In this document: piece by piece, positions 15,881-22,646 of the stretch
How positions within the stretch are numbered: position 1 is the stretch's first letter
Layout of the letters: each line of letters begins with the position of its first letter
DNA from: Allorhodoferax sp032337135
GTDB lineage: Bacteria; Pseudomonadota; Gammaproteobacteria; Burkholderiales; Burkholderiaceae_C
Length of the DNA: 64,000 bases
Assembly: GCF_032337135.1 (NCBI RefSeq)
Contig: NZ_JAVXZZ010000002.1
Location: 992,001-1,056,000 of the forward strand
Reading direction: 5' to 3'
Notes under the pieces: model-generated
The model's input: only the letters and a program-made list of their open reading frames with translations
The model's database searches: none
What the model was told of the DNA's origin: nothing
Program-made: the position numbers and the translations under genes

Positions 15881-16461
15881 GGAGCATCCTTCAAGGTCAG
15901 TGGCAACCCAGCTGCCATCAGGGTCACGCGCTGGCACACCTGCGCCACCCGTTGGTTGAGCTGGCCCAGCGCGTCCACAAAAGCCCGCACCTCGGCGCCC
16001 AGCGGAATCACCCCCAGACCAATCTCGTTGCCGACCAGCACCACAGGGCCGGGGGCATTTTCAATTGCTACCAAAAGAGAACCTGTCTGCGCAGTTTCCA
16101 TGCGGGCCAAACGCACATTTGGCTGTCCATCGGCGGGCATGAGCAGGTTGGTGAGCCACAGCGTGAGGCAATCCACGACCAGCAAGGTCTGGGGGGTGCT
16201 GTGCTGCGCAATGGCCTGCGCCAGCGCCAAGGGCTCTTCCACCGTGGCCATGCCCGGCACGCGATCGGCGCGGTCAGCCTGGTGGCGCGCGATGCGCGAG
16301 CGCATTTCGTCGTCCCAGGCTTGTCCGGTCGCAATGAGCACGGCGCGGTGGTCGGCGCCCTGCTCCAGCCACTGGCGCGCCAGCAACTCGGCCCGGCGCG
16401 ACTTGCCGCTTTTCTGGCCACCCAGGATCAGTTCACTCCTGGCAATGGTGCTGATCGTCAT
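15877..16461 (-). CDS. cobU: adenosylcobinamide kinase / adenosylcobinamide-phosphate guanylyltransferase
   Basis: A 194-residue bifunctional enzyme that phosphorylates adenosylcobinamide and then transfers GMP to it. The P-loop is LILGGQKSGKSRRAE, and ATGQAWDDEMRSRIARHQAD contains the guanylylated histidine. VDCLTLWLTNLL and VLVGNEIGLGVIP complete the family set. ATG 16461 overlaps the stop of the preceding gene. Part of the middle (ETAQTGSLLVAIENA) is encoded by a dispersed-repeat copy lying in a surface stretch between the last two motifs. Confidence 0.94.
   Translation of the reverse strand: MTISTIARSELILGGQKSGKSRRAELLARQWLEQGADHRAVLIATGQAWDDEMRSRIARHQADRADRVPGMATVEEPLALAQAIAQHSTPQTLLVVDCLTLWLTNLLMPADGQPNVRLARMETAQTGSLLVAIENAPGPVVLVGNEIGLGVIPLGAEVRAFVDALGQLNQRVAQVCQRVTLMAAGLPLTLKDAP
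16063..16094. repeat. dispersed short repeat, copy in cobU
   Basis: AATTGCTACCAAAAGAGAAC then CTGTCTGCGCAG. It is translated in frame between two conserved blocks of CobU. Confidence 0.55.
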
Positions 16462-17306
16462 GCGAACTCTCCGCGTTGGTCGGCTTCCATCCAGCGCGTG
16501 ACGATGGCATGCAGCTGCGCCACCCCATCCGTGAGCGTGGCCGGGCCGGGCTGCAGGATGTCGCAGGACTTGATCTCGAACAGCTGGCCGTGGCGCACCG
16601 CGTTCACCGCCTGCCAGCCTGCGCGCGCCGCCACGTTCTCGGCGCGGAACTTCTTGCCGCACCAGGAGCCGATAAGGATGTCGGGGTTGCGGCGCACGAT
16701 TTCCGCGCTGTCGGCAATGATGCGCTGCTTGCCCGCACGCTCTCGTGCCAGCTCGGGAAAGCAGTCGTCACCACCCGCAATGCCCAGCAGTTCAGACACC
16801 CAGCGGATGGCACTGATAGGCGGTTCGTCCCACTCTTCGAAATACACCTTGGGGCGGCGCGCACCGGCGGCCACGCGCTGGGCTACGGCCGCTTCCATGG
16901 CCTGCAACTGGGCCTGCCACGCCGCGATGTGCTGCGCGCCCTGCGCCGACTGCCCCACCATGGCAGCAATCTGGGCCAGCGTGGAAAAGATCTCGGCCAC
17001 GCTGCGCTGGTTGAAGATGGTGACCTGCACGCCCCGGCGCACCAGCTCGGAAGCAATGTCGGCCTGCATGTCCGAAAAGCCCAGCACGCAGTCGGGCTGC
17101 AGGTCCAGAATCTTGTCGATCTTGGCGCTGGTAAAGGCGCTGATCTTGGGTTTTTCTTCGCGGGCACGGCGCGGACGCACGGTGTAACCCGAAATGCCGA
17201 CGATGCGCTGCTCCTGCCCCAGCAAGTACAGCCACTCGGTGGTTTCCTCGGTCATGCAGACAATGCGCTGCGGACCCTGCGGGGCGGCTCGCCAGTCGTG
17301 GTTCAT
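16458..17306 (-). CDS. cobalamin-binding protein, BtuF-like without signal peptide
   Basis: A 282-residue protein of the periplasmic binding protein (FecB/BtuF) fold: RIVCMTEETTEWLYLLGQ, RIVGISGYTVRP, DLQPDCVLGFSDMQADIAS and NPDILIGSWCGKKF. Unlike the btuF product encoded two genes downstream it has no recognisable signal peptide: the start MNHDWRAAPQGPQRIV goes straight into the first strand. ATG 17306 overlaps the cobB stop as ATGA. It could be a cytoplasmic corrinoid-binding protein or use a non-classical export route; the substrate is inferred from position only. Confidence 0.8.
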   Translation of the reverse strand: MNHDWRAAPQGPQRIVCMTEETTEWLYLLGQEQRIVGISGYTVRPRRAREEKPKISAFTSAKIDKILDLQPDCVLGFSDMQADIASELVRRGVQVTIFNQRSVAEIFSTLAQIAAMVGQSAQGAQHIAAWQAQLQAMEAAVAQRVAAGARRPKVYFEEWDEPPISAIRWVSELLGIAGGDDCFPELARERAGKQRIIADSAEIVRRNPDILIGSWCGKKFRAENVAARAGWQAVNAVRHGQLFEIKSCDILQPGPATLTDGVAQLHAIVTRWMEADQRGEFA

Positions 17307-18727
17307 GGGGTGCCTCCAGCGGTCGCGGTAAACAGTTCCACCACCGCCTGCGGGCAAGACGGAAACCAGGCATGGAAGTAGCTGGCGCGCACCGCCCCCT
17401 GCTGCCACAGCGCTTCGCCAGCGTCGGGCAGCGGATCGGTGTCGGGCCGCGCGGTGCGGCCCACCGGCGGCAAGGGGCTTGCCGTGGTGGAGTAGTGGAA
17501 GGTGTGCCCGCGCAGGGTGCCACTGGCCAGTGCCAGTTGCTGCGGCCCCAGGGCCGCCAGGCGCTTGTGCATGGTGACCTCGCCAGACAGCAGGCCCCAC
17601 ATCGGCACGCGTTCGCCGTCCACCAGCGTCAGGGTGTCAAACAAGGCCATCATGCCGCCGCACTCGGCCCACACGGGCTTGCCTGCGGCCACATGGGCGG
17701 CGAGGCTGTCGCGCAGGCCGGTGTTGGTGGCCAAGCTCTGCGCGTGCAATTCCGGGTAACCACCGGGAATCCAGACCGCATCACACGCGGGCAATGCCGC
17801 GTCCGCCAAAGGCGAGAAGAACACCAGCTCGGCACCCAGCGCACGCAAGGTGTCGAGGTTGGCGGCGTAGAGGAAACAGAAGGCGGCGTCACGGGCCACG
17901 GCAATGGTCTTGCCTTGCAAACCTATGAAACGGCTGGGAGACCGGGCTCTTTGCTCCGTGTCCCCCGCCCGCGTTGCGGGCTCCTCCTTTACCTGCGCAA
18001 AAAGCCCGGCCCCCCATCCTTCTGCCGAGACTTCGGGCGCAGCAAAGTCCACGGCCCACCGCTGCAGATCATCCAGCGTCATCCGCCCCAGCGGCGTGGA
18101 GGCCAAGGCATCGGCCGCCGCATCCAGGCGCGCCATCGCGTCCCCCACTTCACTCGCCACCGTCAGACCCAGGTGGCGTTCCGGCAGCGTCATGCCCGCA
18201 TCACGCATCACGGCCCCCAGGTAGTGAGCAGGGTCACGCACGCTTCGGGCCAGCATGGCGGCATGGCGCTCGCTGGCGACCCGGTTGGCCAGCACCCCAG
18301 CCCAAGGCATGTCGGGGCGGTAGTGCTGCAGACCAAAGGCCAAGGCGCCGAAAGTGCCCGCCATGCTGGACGCGTCGACCACCGCCAGCACCGGAAGACC
18401 AAAGCGCTGCGCCAGGTCGGCTGCGCTGGGTTCACCGTCGAACAGGCCCATCACACCCTCCACGATGATCAGGTCCGCCTCCTGCGCCGCGGCATGCAGA
18501 CGGGCGCGGCAGTCGGCCTCGCCCGTCATCCACAGGTCCATCTGGTACACCGGTGCGCCGCTGGCCAACTGGTGCCAGTACGGGTCCAGAAAGTCCGGCC
18601 CACACTTGAACACCCGCACCTTGCGCCCCAGGCGCGTGTGCAGGCGCGCCAGCGCCGAGGTGATGGTCGTCTTGCCCTGGCCGGAGGCCGGGGCGGCAAT
18701 GAGGATGGCGGGGCAGGAGGTGGTCAT
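17303..18727 (-). CDS. cobB: cobyrinate a,c-diamide synthase
   Basis: A 474-residue amidotransferase of the CbiA/CobB family, which amidates the a and c side chains. The N-terminal P-loop is IAAPASGQGKTTITSALARL, followed by FKCGPDFLDPYWHQ. The C-terminal glutaminase domain has WIPGGYPELHA, the cysteine in WAECGGMMALFD near residue 360, and the histidine in HTFHYST. A 20-residue hydrophilic insert (around EEPATRAGDTEQRARSP) between the two domains is encoded by a GC-rich inverted repeat (17960-18000). The gene follows btuB by 38 bases. Confidence 0.94.
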   Translation of the reverse strand: MTTSCPAILIAAPASGQGKTTITSALARLHTRLGRKVRVFKCGPDFLDPYWHQLASGAPVYQMDLWMTGEADCRARLHAAAQEADLIIVEGVMGLFDGEPSAADLAQRFGLPVLAVVDASSMAGTFGALAFGLQHYRPDMPWAGVLANRVASERHAAMLARSVRDPAHYLGAVMRDAGMTLPERHLGLTVASEVGDAMARLDAAADALASTPLGRMTLDDLQRWAVDFAAPEVSAEGWGAGLFAQVKEEPATRAGDTEQRARSPSRFIGLQGKTIAVARDAAFCFLYAANLDTLRALGAELVFFSPLADAALPACDAVWIPGGYPELHAQSLATNTGLRDSLAAHVAAGKPVWAECGGMMALFDTLTLVDGERVPMWGLLSGEVTMHKRLAALGPQQLALASGTLRGHTFHYSTTASPLPPVGRTARPDTDPLPDAGEALWQQGAVRASYFHAWFPSCPQAVVELFTATAGGTP

Positions 18728-18765
18728 TTTCCGGTGCGTATCCTTTCGTCTCTAGCCTATCCTCT

Positions 18766-20670
18766 TCAGAAACGCCATTGTGCAGACGCGGTAAAAGCCC
18801 GACCCGCTTCCGGATAGATGGATGCTGTCACACCGCCAGTACAGCGAAATGCCTGCGTGTAGTACTTTGCATCCGCAAGGTTCTTGACACCCAACGCAAG
18901 TTCCCAACGAGTCGTCTGGTAGGCATAGCGCGCATCCATGGTCGTATACGCGGGCATTTCACATTGGTTGGTGAAGGTTGGGCTTTGGCTGGACACCCAA
19001 GTAAGCACACCATCCACAGAATGCCCAGCGGCCGGTCGCCAGTTGGCACCGAATGAAGCGGTCTGTCGCGGCACCAGAGCAACATCATTGCCTGCGTAGG
19101 TGCCAGCAACGTATTTGGCTTCACGCCAGGCGACGTTCGCGCGAGCATCCAACGTTTTTGTCATCGCACGACGGACTTCCAGTTCAATACCCTGGCGCCG
19201 GGATGGATCAAAGTTGACGTTCGCTCCATTCCCACCGTTGACCACGGGATCGAACCCCAACTCATTGGTCAGTTCATTTCGGTAGTAGCGAATCTCAACC
19301 TTGTCGGCGCCTTCCATCCAACGCAAACCGGTCTCAAAATCTTTGGATGTCTGCATCTGCAGCACGACACCCGAGAGCACGTAGGTGAACTCATCGGCCG
19401 TCGGCAGCCGGTAACTGGAACCGACCCGCCCATACACCGCCCAAGAAGGCGCCAACTCCTGATTGACACCCGCATGCCAAGCCAATGGTCGTTCGTCAAC
19501 CCTTACGTTGGAGGAAGAACGCTTCTTGGTATCAGCTTCTGTGCGCACGCCCACGCTGAATCGCGTCTTTGTCGGTGACAGCGTAACGTCGTCAGTCAGA
19601 TACAGGGCCGACGATTGGCTGTCAGACAGGACGGCGTTGATGTCCTGACCAGACCATTGCATGGTGTCGACACCCACGGTGAACGCATTGGACACCGCAT
19701 CCGTCGTGTATTCGTGCCGCGCCCGCACGTTTGTGTTCATGGCGCTGACGTCAATGCCCCAGGTTCGGCTGCGGGAAACCTTGCTGCGCGAATTCGTATC
19801 CCAACCAAACTCCCAGTCGCCGACTAGGTACTGGGCAAACACCCCCGCATATTCGGTTTTGGCAGTACCGAAGTTGATCAGGGAAGATGCCTGGGACGGA
19901 TCTGCGGCGTACTGTGCCGCGGTCAACGATCCTGGCCAGCCGCTCTGCATCAGCTGACGGCCCGTAGACAGCCCTACTCGCAGATCATCCCCACTCCACT
20001 GCAGCGTCGAGGACAAATTGTTCACCGTCGAGGCGAAATTCTGACGATGGCCGTTGGTTTTGAAATCCTTGGCAGCGACGTCTACAAGAAAACCGCCACT
20101 GGCCAGTACCGCAGAGGTGCGCACTTCCCGCGTGTCGAAGGATCCAACCGTTGCCCCCACGGTAGCGGAGTTTTGTTGCTGTAGACCCTTGCCTGACTTG
20201 GTCGTGATGACAATGACACCGCCCGTCGCACCTTCACCGTACTGGACCGTTCCGCTGCCCCGAAGCACTTCAATCCGCTCGACGGTTTCAATCGGAATCA
20301 CGGACAGATTGGTCGCCGACAAATCGTCGTCCTTGAGGCGCCGCCCATCCACCACCACCACTTGATTTCGATCGGCAGTTGAGCCAAAACCCCGCAGATC
20401 CATGGTGTAGTTGCCCCCTCCGGATGTATCGAGCCGCCCAGGTACACCCAGCATCCGGGCCAGCGCTTCGCTGACCGAGCTCGCACCGCTGGCTCGCAAA
20501 TCGTCAGCCGTGATGACACTGACCGCATAGGGGGCTCCCTTGGCCGGCTCCTCAAATCGGGTCGCGGTGATCACCACCTCCGGCAAGGTAGTTTGGGAAA
20601 AAGCCGGGCACAAGGTACCCACGGCCAAGGACACAGCGCTCCAACGCGCCACGCTCAATGAGCTTTTCAT
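18766..20670 (-). CDS. btuB: TonB-dependent vitamin B12 receptor
   Basis: A 634-residue outer-membrane receptor. It has a signal peptide ending near SQTTLP, a TonB-box-like stretch (EVVITATR), and a plug domain with SVSEALARMLGVPGR, NQVVVVDGRRL and VERIEVLRGSGTVQYGEGAT. It ends in phenylalanine (SAQWRF), as outer-membrane barrels do. It would bring cobalamin across the outer membrane with energy from TonB-ExbBD. ATG 20670 starts the signal peptide; the frame stays open upstream only through riboswitch sequence. It is the first gene of the cobalamin unit. Confidence 0.93.
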   Translation of the reverse strand: MKSSLSVARWSAVSLAVGTLCPAFSQTTLPEVVITATRFEEPAKGAPYAVSVITADDLRASGASSVSEALARMLGVPGRLDTSGGGNYTMDLRGFGSTADRNQVVVVDGRRLKDDDLSATNLSVIPIETVERIEVLRGSGTVQYGEGATGGVIVITTKSGKGLQQQNSATVGATVGSFDTREVRTSAVLASGGFLVDVAAKDFKTNGHRQNFASTVNNLSSTLQWSGDDLRVGLSTGRQLMQSGWPGSLTAAQYAADPSQASSLINFGTAKTEYAGVFAQYLVGDWEFGWDTNSRSKVSRSRTWGIDVSAMNTNVRARHEYTTDAVSNAFTVGVDTMQWSGQDINAVLSDSQSSALYLTDDVTLSPTKTRFSVGVRTEADTKKRSSSNVRVDERPLAWHAGVNQELAPSWAVYGRVGSSYRLPTADEFTYVLSGVVLQMQTSKDFETGLRWMEGADKVEIRYYRNELTNELGFDPVVNGGNGANVNFDPSRRQGIELEVRRAMTKTLDARANVAWREAKYVAGTYAGNDVALVPRQTASFGANWRPAAGHSVDGVLTWVSSQSPTFTNQCEMPAYTTMDARYAYQTTRWELALGVKNLADAKYYTQAFRCTGGVTASIYPEAGRAFTASAQWRF

Positions 20671-20756
20671 AGAGAAGAAAGACTGGCTAAACACCCGCGC
20701 CGTCGTCCCCGACAGCCTTGGGCAAAACGGCAGTACGCCAGGCGCACTACCACCGT

Positions 20757-20955
20757 GTTGGCCGGTATCCGGGCTGGTGGAATCAACCTCCATCGCCTTC
20801 CCGGGCATGTGTTCAAACACCCAGTGGCTGTGATGGAAGCGGAGCCGGCTGGCTCGTCCACTTACCGTTGCGGGGGCAGCGCAGGTTAGGTACTCCCCTG
20901 AGTGGGGCATACCCTCCTGCTTCCCGTTGAACTGCGGCGTGTGAACCACACCGCG
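20757..20955 (-). ncRNA. cobalamin riboswitch upstream of btuB
   Basis: The minus strand shows the aptamer blocks in order: AACGGGAAGCAGG, GCTGCCCCCGCAACGGTAAG, CACAGCCACTGGG, CCCGGGAAGGCGATGGAG, and the 3' B12-box region ACCAGCCCGGATACCGGCC. This is a canonical cobalamin riboswitch. About 90 bases separate it from the btuB start; that leader has no obvious T-run, so control is probably at translation or by Rho. It would control the btuB-to-cobQ unit. The remainder of this 346-base gap holds nothing else I can identify. Confidence 0.93.
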
Positions 20956-21016
20956 AGCACCAACGGGGGCGATTCTACGCCGATGGCGCTTGCACAAACC
21001 CTACAATGGCAGGCTT

Positions 21017-21235
21017 ATGTCGAATCCAAGCCAAATCGACCAGGTCGCCGAGCGCGTCGAGCGCCTGCTGCTGCGCTACGAGGAACTGCGGCGCACCAAC
21101 GCCCTGCTCAACGAGCAGGTAGCGGCACTCACGCACGAGCGCGACTCGCTGCGCTCGCGCTTGCAGGCTGCCCGTGCGCGGGTGGACGCCCTGATCCAAC
21201 GGCTGCCTGAATCTTCGACCACGCCATCGCCATGA
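21017..21235 (+). CDS. small coiled-coil protein, ZapB-like
   Basis: A 72-residue protein that is one continuous heptad-patterned helix (VAERVERLLLRYEELRRTNA, then LLNEQVAALTHERDSLRSRL) with a short proline-rich tail. Relatives of this size upstream of zapA are annotated as cell-division ZapB-like or DUF904 proteins. The stop overlaps the zapA ATG, implying coupled synthesis and a role at the division ring. ATG 21017 begins the coiled coil; an earlier in-frame ATG at 20990 would add nine unrelated residues. Confidence 0.78.
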   Translation: MSNPSQIDQVAERVERLLLRYEELRRTNALLNEQVAALTHERDSLRSRLQAARARVDALIQRLPESSTTPSP

Positions 21236-21567
21236 AGCAACTCGAAGTACAAATCATGGGGCAAAGCTACCTGCTGGGCTGCCCCGAAGGTGGCGAAAGT
21301 CGCCTGCTCGATGCCGTCGAGCGCGTCGACACCGCCATGTGCAAGATCCGCGACGCAGGCAAGGTGCGTGCACGCGACCGCATCGCTGTCTTGGCTGCAT
21401 TGAACCTGGCCTTCGATCTCGACCCCGTGCCTGCCCCCACGCCATCTACCTCCAGCATGGCTGCCGTGCCCTCGACGACCGTTACACCGGCGGAGTCGTC
21501 GATGTTGCTGACCTCGCTGCTCGAGCGCCTGGACGCTGCACTGGGTGAGGACGGGCAATTGCTCTGA
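21232..21567 (+). CDS. zapA: cell division protein ZapA
   Basis: A 111-residue ZapA, which binds and bundles FtsZ filaments at midcell. The N-terminal globular part KQLEVQIMGQSYLLGCPEG and DAVERVDTAMCKIRDAGKV lead into the helix RARDRIAVLAALNLAFDL. A Pro/Ser/Thr-rich linker (about residues 66-88) separates this from the C-terminal helix LTSLLERLDAALGE. The 6S RNA gene follows directly, the arrangement usual in proteobacteria. Confidence 0.88.
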   Translation: MKQLEVQIMGQSYLLGCPEGGESRLLDAVERVDTAMCKIRDAGKVRARDRIAVLAALNLAFDLDPVPAPTPSTSSMAAVPSTTVTPAESSMLLTSLLERLDAALGEDGQLL

Positions 21568-21589
21568 GCTGGCCGCACAGGCGTAGAAT
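21559..21589 (+). promoter_or_regulatory. probable sigma-70 promoter of 6S RNA
   Basis: TTGCTC (21559-21564) and TAGAAT (21584-21589) are 19 bases apart and end 6-7 bases before the predicted 5' end of the 6S RNA. The -35 box overlaps the end of zapA. Confidence 0.5.
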
Positions 21590-21595
21590 CACGCC

Positions 21596-21768
21596 TGTCT
21601 GCGATGCTGCCGGGCTTTATATTTCCTTGAACCAATGCGCATAGCGCCCGGGCTTGGAACATCACTGTGCAAGCGTGACCGTCTCGCGTTAGATGGACCC
21701 AATGTGCAGTTGACCTCGCCCACCTGAACTCCGGTTCAGGATGCGGCCCGGTGGCGCTCGCAGACACC
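21596..21768 (+). ncRNA. ssrS: 6S RNA
   Basis: Between zapA and the permease gene lies a sequence with the beta-proteobacterial 6S layout. The 5' end TGTCTGCG pairs with CGCAGACA at the 3' end (around 21759-21766), and a second closing stem pairs GCCGGGC with GCCCGGT. The side arm starts TTTCCTTGAACC and the other half carries the pairing TGAACTCCGGTTCA. 6S RNA mimics an open promoter, binds sigma-70 RNA polymerase and lowers its activity in stationary phase. The exact 3' end is not clear because no strong T-run follows. Confidence 0.88.
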
Positions 21769-21818
21769 CTCTTTCACACCGGGCAGCACCTACGTAGCCC
21801 GCTCTCCCCCGCTCCGCC

Positions 21819-22631
21819 ATGCTCGAACCCTCTTTGCTCATTGAACTGGTCTCGCTGGGCCTGGTCACTGGTTTCCTTGCTGGCATGCTGGGCATTGGCG
21901 GGGGCATGCTCCTGGGCCCGTTCCTCACCGCCATCCTTTCCGCCCGCGGTGTGCCTGCCGACCTCGCCGTCAAGATGGCCATTGCCACTTCCATGGCGAC
22001 CATCGTGTTCACCAGCATTTCGAGCGTGCGGGCCCACCATCAGCGCGGTGGTGTCCGATGGGACATCGTTCGGCGCCTGGCCCCCGGCATCGTGCTGGGC
22101 GCCATGCTGGCCAGCGTGGGCGTGTTCAGCATACTCAAGGGCACGGCGCTGGCCCTGTTCTTTGCAGTCTTCGTGGGCTTTTCGGCCACCCAGATGTTCC
22201 TCGACAAGAAGCCCAAACCTTCGCGCCAGATGCCAGGCACCGCAGGGCAGTTGGGCTGGGGCAGCGGCATCGGCTTCCTGTCCGGTCTCGTGGGGGCGGG
22301 TGGCGGTTTTATCAGCGTACCGTTCATGGTGGCGCACAACGTGCCGGTCATCAATGCCGTAGCCACCAGCGCGGCCTTGGGGTTCCCGATTGCGCTGGCC
22401 AATAGCGCCGGCTTCATCGCCAGCGGCCAAGGGGTTGGCGGGCTGCCGGTGGGCTCGCTGGGCTATGTCTGGCTACCCGGATTGGCCGCGATTGCCACAG
22501 CCAGCGTTCTGACGGCTCCACTGGGCGCAAAGACGGCCCACCGCCTGCCGGTGGCGAAGCTCAAGAAGGTGTTTGCTGTCCTGCTCTACGGACTGGCCCT
22601 GTACATGGGCTACAAGGGTCTGCACGGCTGA
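21819..22631 (+). CDS. TauE/SafE family sulfite/sulfonate exporter-like permease
   Basis: A 270-residue membrane protein with about eight hydrophobic segments. It has the paired glycine-rich motifs of the family: GFLAGMLGIGGGMLLGP near residue 17 and GFLSGLVGAGGGFISVP near residue 150. Members export sulfite, sulfoacetate or other small organic anions; some are called UPF0721. There is no neighbouring sulfur gene, so the substrate is unknown. It ends 15 bases before the convergent GGDEF-EAL gene. Confidence 0.88.
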   Translation: MLEPSLLIELVSLGLVTGFLAGMLGIGGGMLLGPFLTAILSARGVPADLAVKMAIATSMATIVFTSISSVRAHHQRGGVRWDIVRRLAPGIVLGAMLASVGVFSILKGTALALFFAVFVGFSATQMFLDKKPKPSRQMPGTAGQLGWGSGIGFLSGLVGAGGGFISVPFMVAHNVPVINAVATSAALGFPIALANSAGFIASGQGVGGLPVGSLGYVWLPGLAAIATASVLTAPLGAKTAHRLPVAKLKKVFAVLLYGLALYMGYKGLHG

Positions 22632-22646
22632 CGCGCCAGGGCGCTG

